Below are positions 60,567-64,000 of a stretch of 64,000 nucleotides of DNA, one piece after another; the first letter of the stretch is position 1; each line of letters starts with the position of its first letter. Position numbers and translations under genes: made by a program. The notes under the pieces were generated by a model. The model was not told where the DNA came from and did not search any database. It saw nothing but the letters and a program-made list of their open reading frames with translations. Source of the stretch: Teredinibacter waterburyi (lineage in GTDB: Bacteria; Pseudomonadota; Gammaproteobacteria; Pseudomonadales; Cellvibrionaceae); contig NZ_MRUH01000019.1 in NCBI RefSeq assembly GCF_001922985.1, positions 124,001 through 188,000 on the forward strand, in the 5' to 3' direction.

Positions 60567-61916
60567 GTGGTTACGCCCAGATCAAAACATAAAACCGCAC
60601 CGCAGGAACACGCGCCAAGGAAGCCGAGCCATTCCGAGGAAGGCGCGCATTTTAATGACTCCCCCCAGTTAATCTACTGGCTGTTAATTTGTATCAGCCT
60701 GCTTCTCGGTTTTAACACCATCAGCCATCTAGACGGTGGTATTGGTGATGAAGATGTCCATCGCTATCAAATCAATTGGTTTATCAACGGCCAGTTCGAA
60801 GTGTTTAAATACGTCACTATGATTCCCAGCTACCATGCTGTAGTCGCCGCGTTAGCTAAGCTCACTGGGCTTACAAGCCTCAACGGGTTGCGTTTTGTTC
60901 ACCTCCTGTTCGCCGCCAGTGTTATCCCGGTGTTCTATCGTTTGTGCAGCCACTTTTATCCACATCAAGCGCAGAGCCGCACCTTAATGCTGGTGTTTAC
61001 ACCTTTTTTATTCCCGTTGTTTTTTCTCACCTATACCGATCTGCCATCACTGACATTTACGCTGCTAATGATTGAGCGAAGCGTTAAACAGGATTATCGC
61101 TGGGCCGCCGTCGCGGCTTTTGGAGCAGTGCTATTACGCCAGCCCAACATTATGTGGGTTGGTTTTACACTGAGTTTAATCGCCCTGCAAACCTTCCAAG
61201 AACACTATGGTTCGAACAAAGCCACGGGGTTGCGTACAGCTGCCCTTCAGTTGTTTAAACGTGAATTTATTACGCTTTATTTACGTCGCAGCAACGGCTT
61301 AATTGCAGTGGTTATGGCATTTATTGCATTCGTCGTCATAAATGGCGGCGTCGCGCTGGGCGATGCCGAGCAGCATCCCATTTCGTTCAATCTTTCGAAT
61401 TTATATTTTTTCTTACTTGTGTCCTTCGCACTCTTTTTGCCATTTGCGGTTGAACAGGTTCCGGCCATTTTTCAACTACTCAAACACAACGTTTGGATAT
61501 TAGCGTTGCTCGCCGCCGGCTTCGCGCTTTACTGGTATACCTATGAGCACCCACACATATACAATCGTACCGAACTCGGCTGGTATCGCCATAATTGGCT
61601 ATTGCACTACACGGCAGATATTACCGCTTTTCGTATAGTCAGCTTTTTCCCGATTGCTTGGATGGCGCTCAGCTACGTCTGTGCCGCGCGCAAGGGAAGC
61701 TACAACAAACAAATACTGCTGCTTATACCCTTCGCACTGCTGAGTTTTGTCCCCCTACCCTTAATTGAGCAGCGCTACTACATTGTTTCACTCATACTCT
61801 TTTTAGTTTTTCGACCGTCGCTGTCTCGCCCAGCCAGCACTCTGACACTGTGTTACTACATGGGCCTCTCGGCCTATATTCTCTTTAATATTTCCCGAAA
61901 AACCTTTTTTCTGTAA
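60567..61916 (+). CDS. ALG10/DIE2-like membrane glucosyltransferase
   Basis: A 449-residue protein with about ten transmembrane helices. It has the ALG10-like pattern: an acidic DEDVHRYQ (61-68) in the first luminal-type loop, LRFVHLLF, YTDLPSLTF (156-164), LRQPNIMW (190-197), HPHIYNRTELGWYRHNW and LIEQRYYIV (400-407). Eukaryotic ALG10 adds the last glucose to the lipid-linked oligosaccharide from dolichol-phosphate-glucose. A bacterial member would likely use an undecaprenyl-phosphate sugar. GTG start with GAGG seven bases upstream. The next gene starts 12 bases later. Confidence 0.75.
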   Translation: MVTPRSKHKTAPQEHAPRKPSHSEEGAHFNDSPQLIYWLLICISLLLGFNTISHLDGGIGDEDVHRYQINWFINGQFEVFKYVTMIPSYHAVVAALAKLTGLTSLNGLRFVHLLFAASVIPVFYRLCSHFYPHQAQSRTLMLVFTPFLFPLFFLTYTDLPSLTFTLLMIERSVKQDYRWAAVAAFGAVLLRQPNIMWVGFTLSLIALQTFQEHYGSNKATGLRTAALQLFKREFITLYLRRSNGLIAVVMAFIAFVVINGGVALGDAEQHPISFNLSNLYFFLLVSFALFLPFAVEQVPAIFQLLKHNVWILALLAAGFALYWYTYEHPHIYNRTELGWYRHNWLLHYTADITAFRIVSFFPIAWMALSYVCAARKGSYNKQILLLIPFALLSFVPLPLIEQRYYIVSLILFLVFRPSLSRPASTLTLCYYMGLSAYILFNISRKTFFL

Positions 61917-61928
61917 GGCACGGATTCC

Positions 61929-64000
61929 ATGTATTTTATTTATCTACTCTTTACGCTGTTGTTACTTTGGATAGCAATTGCCGGCGTTACCGTCCTCGCC
62001 AACAAATGGATTTTTAGCAATGGCGCTGCCAGCTTCGCTCTTGCTCGATCGGTTGGTTTAGTGGCAATAGTGTTGATAATGTTTTTTATCGAGCATTTTA
62101 TAGGCCTTGGCCAATTACACTTCCTACTGCCGGTTGGAATTGCCACTGCAGGCTTCGTTCTATGGAAAACTCGCAAGGATATTAAAAGCAAAGATTTCTG
62201 GCGAGCCGAGATAGTGTTTATCGTCGCATTTATTTACGCACTGTTCTGGCGTTTGGCGTTTCCCTCTATCTCGCCTTCGTCCGAACGCATGACCGACTTG
62301 TTTTTTATTTCCAACTATCTGCAGGGCGTGACCCTGCCACCGCTCGACAACTGGAATCCACCTCACAAGTTCGACTACTACTACGCCTTCCAACACTATG
62401 GTGCAGCGCTACTTGGGCGTATTTTTCAATTAAACCCAGGCACCAGCTATAACCTCTCACTCGCGCTTATCGGCGCCCTGCCGATTACACTGGTATGGTT
62501 TATTGCCGATAAAATTTTATCTGTTAGCGGCCTGCGCGGTTGGCGAAAAGCGGCTCCGCAATGGTTATTAACACTGGCGATTGTTTTTGGCGGCACCGGT
62601 TTAACGCCGCTTTTGCACGCCGTTTATAAAACGCCGAGTGCCGACAGTTTCCTTACCGCTCGCCAAGACGACAAAGCCGTAGAGCGAGCAACCCAGCGTT
62701 ATCGCAACGCCGTTGCCAACGCTGCGCGCGAGAATATTATTGCCAGCGTGCGCTTTATCGGCAGTAGTCGCGACGACCTGTGGGGCAGTCAAACCGATGT
62801 TAATCAAGGTGCGGCAAAGCTTTTATTGCCAGAAACTGAACCCGTCATCGATGATCATCGCATGGTGCTGCCAAGCGAGAACTTTGGTTATCAGTTTTTT
62901 CTAGGTGACTACCACCCCACTATGGGTGGCTTCTTCCTTCTATTAATTGCCTTAGCTTTATTGCTGTCGATTGCCGACCCTAATTTAGTTGGCCGAAATA
63001 TACCCTTGCAGCCATCGCAACTTACCGCGCTAAACAGCAACCGTCGAGCGGAGAAAATTGCTCAAGGCCTGCTAGCGGCATTGGTGCCGATTATGATCGC
63101 CACTAACACTTGGACCTTCCCGCTATTGGTATTTCTAATTATCGGCTGGATCGCCTATCGCTATCTAAGTGGTGCTAAAAGCAATTTCGCAGCATCCCAT
63201 GTCGAGACAGATAGTGGTAATAATGCCGCAACCGAGCCGGCGCGCGCGGTAAGCTGGGTTTGGTTGCTTGGCGGTGGGCTAGTCGCCACATTTTTACTCT
63301 ACCCTTTTTTCATTACCTTCCTATCTGGCACGCTACCTACACCAGTCGCGTGGGTGAACGGCGATCAACACACACCGTTAACTCGCTTTCTCGCGCTACA
63401 TTGGCCGCTACTACTATTGCTAGGTTTGGGCTTCTGGGAAGGCCGCTACCGGCGTATCGCGTGGTACTTTTCATCCCTGTGGCTAGTGTTGCTAATACTG
63501 TCAGAAATCATCTACATCGACGATCCCACCGCGGCACAATACGCTCGCACTAACACCGTAATGAAATGGTGGGGCTGGATACAAGTTGGCGTATTGGCCT
63601 CGGTAGGTGCTCTGGTACTAAGCTCTACGTTGAGAGCTATTCGCTGGAGTGGCGCCGTTATTCTGGTACTATTGACGTTCCCAGCCGGCTTAGACCTCGC
63701 CCGTTACGCCGTGTACTCGGGCAAGCACTACTTTGGTGATCTCAGCGGTCATCGCTGGTATACACAAACGGCAAGCAACCGTCAGATGTTCGAATATCTG
63801 CAGGCCGCACCAGACGGAATAGTGTTAGAGCGCGTTATTGACAACGCCTACAGCAACACCAGTATTTACGGCATTTTTACCGGCAAGCCGGTGCTGTTGG
63901 GTTGGCCTTCGCACCTGCGCACTTGGCATGGCGATGTACCTAGAGTTTGGATAATGAAAGACGCTATTGAGTCTTTCTATAAAGGGGAGCAAGAAAACCC
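61929..64000 (+). CDS. DUF2298 'YYY' membrane protein, cut by the right edge
   Basis: An open frame from ATG (MYFIYLLFTLLLLWIA) to the end of the window, 690 codons seen, no stop. It has about a dozen hydrophobic helices and the family's defining FDYYYAFQHYG (residues 148-158), followed by a GDYHPTMGGFF block. The family is of the GT-C type membrane glycosyltransferases; its substrate is unknown. It lies in one transcript with the ALG10-like gene. Confidence 0.85.
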   Translation, partial: MYFIYLLFTLLLLWIAIAGVTVLANKWIFSNGAASFALARSVGLVAIVLIMFFIEHFIGLGQLHFLLPVGIATAGFVLWKTRKDIKSKDFWRAEIVFIVAFIYALFWRLAFPSISPSSERMTDLFFISNYLQGVTLPPLDNWNPPHKFDYYYAFQHYGAALLGRIFQLNPGTSYNLSLALIGALPITLVWFIADKILSVSGLRGWRKAAPQWLLTLAIVFGGTGLTPLLHAVYKTPSADSFLTARQDDKAVERATQRYRNAVANAARENIIASVRFIGSSRDDLWGSQTDVNQGAAKLLLPETEPVIDDHRMVLPSENFGYQFFLGDYHPTMGGFFLLLIALALLLSIADPNLVGRNIPLQPSQLTALNSNRRAEKIAQGLLAALVPIMIATNTWTFPLLVFLIIGWIAYRYLSGAKSNFAASHVETDSGNNAATEPARAVSWVWLLGGGLVATFLLYPFFITFLSGTLPTPVAWVNGDQHTPLTRFLALHWPLLLLLGLGFWEGRYRRIAWYFSSLWLVLLILSEIIYIDDPTAAQYARTNTVMKWWGWIQVGVLASVGALVLSSTLRAIRWSGAVILVLLTFPAGLDLARYAVYSGKHYFGDLSGHRWYTQTASNRQMFEYLQAAPDGIVLERVIDNAYSNTSIYGIFTGKPVLLGWPSHLRTWHGDVPRVWIMKDAIESFYKGEQEN

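Overview
The window reads as the chromosome of a plant-polysaccharide-degrading marine gammaproteobacterium, most likely of the Cellvibrionales (Saccharophagus, Teredinibacter or Cellvibrio type). The evidence is Pseudomonas/E. coli-like ribosomal proteins and operon order, together with a GH10 xylanase, a TonB-dependent receptor, acetyl esterases, a uronate-type TRAP transporter and a cellobionic acid phosphorylase. The taxonomic assignment is inference; no rRNA gene is present.

Layout. (1) 1-9,061, minus strand: the spc and S10 ribosomal operons from the start of rplO back to rpsJ, with a near-consensus promoter just upstream of rpsJ. (2) 9,229-26,271: a 17 kb accessory block between rpsJ and tuf. 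It holds a fructuronate reductase, a GH10 xylanase lipoprotein, a TonB-dependent receptor, a RegB/RegA-type redox two-component system, an MFS transporter, a CE20-like acetyl esterase, a DctPQM TRAP transporter, and a GNAT-C39 fusion followed by an RMD1/DUF155 protein. (3) 26,357-43,180, minus strand: tuf-fusA-rpsG-rpsL, rpoC-rpoB-rplL-rplJ-rplA-rplK and nusG-secE. (4) 43,237-43,937: five tRNA genes (Trp, Thr, Gly, Tyr, Thr) in the classical order but without the second tuf gene. (5) 44,084-50,196: a SPOR protein, coaX, birA, alr, aspS and a small zinc-ribbon gene. (6) 50,633-55,275: an HU protein with a histone H1-like tail, a HIT hydrolase, proS, a lytic transglycosylase and a CE2-type esterase. 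(7) 55,384-60,498: gluconokinase, a GPH symporter and a GH94 phosphorylase that form a cellobionate-use module. (8) 60,567 to the right edge: an ALG10-like glucosyltransferase and the start of a DUF2298 'YYY' membrane protein.

How the genes fit together. The block at 9-24 kb looks like a glucuronoxylan locus: xylanase and acetyl esterase cut and deacetylate xylan, the TonB receptor takes up fragments, the TRAP system imports a uronate, and the fructuronate reductase moves it toward 2-keto-3-deoxygluconate. The cluster at 55-60 kb looks dedicated to oxidised cellulose fragments made by lytic polysaccharide monooxygenases: the symporter imports cellobionate, GH94 phosphorolyses it to glucose 1-phosphate and gluconate, and gluconokinase phosphorylates the gluconate. 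Two separate polysaccharide modules therefore sit next to the densest housekeeping region of the chromosome.
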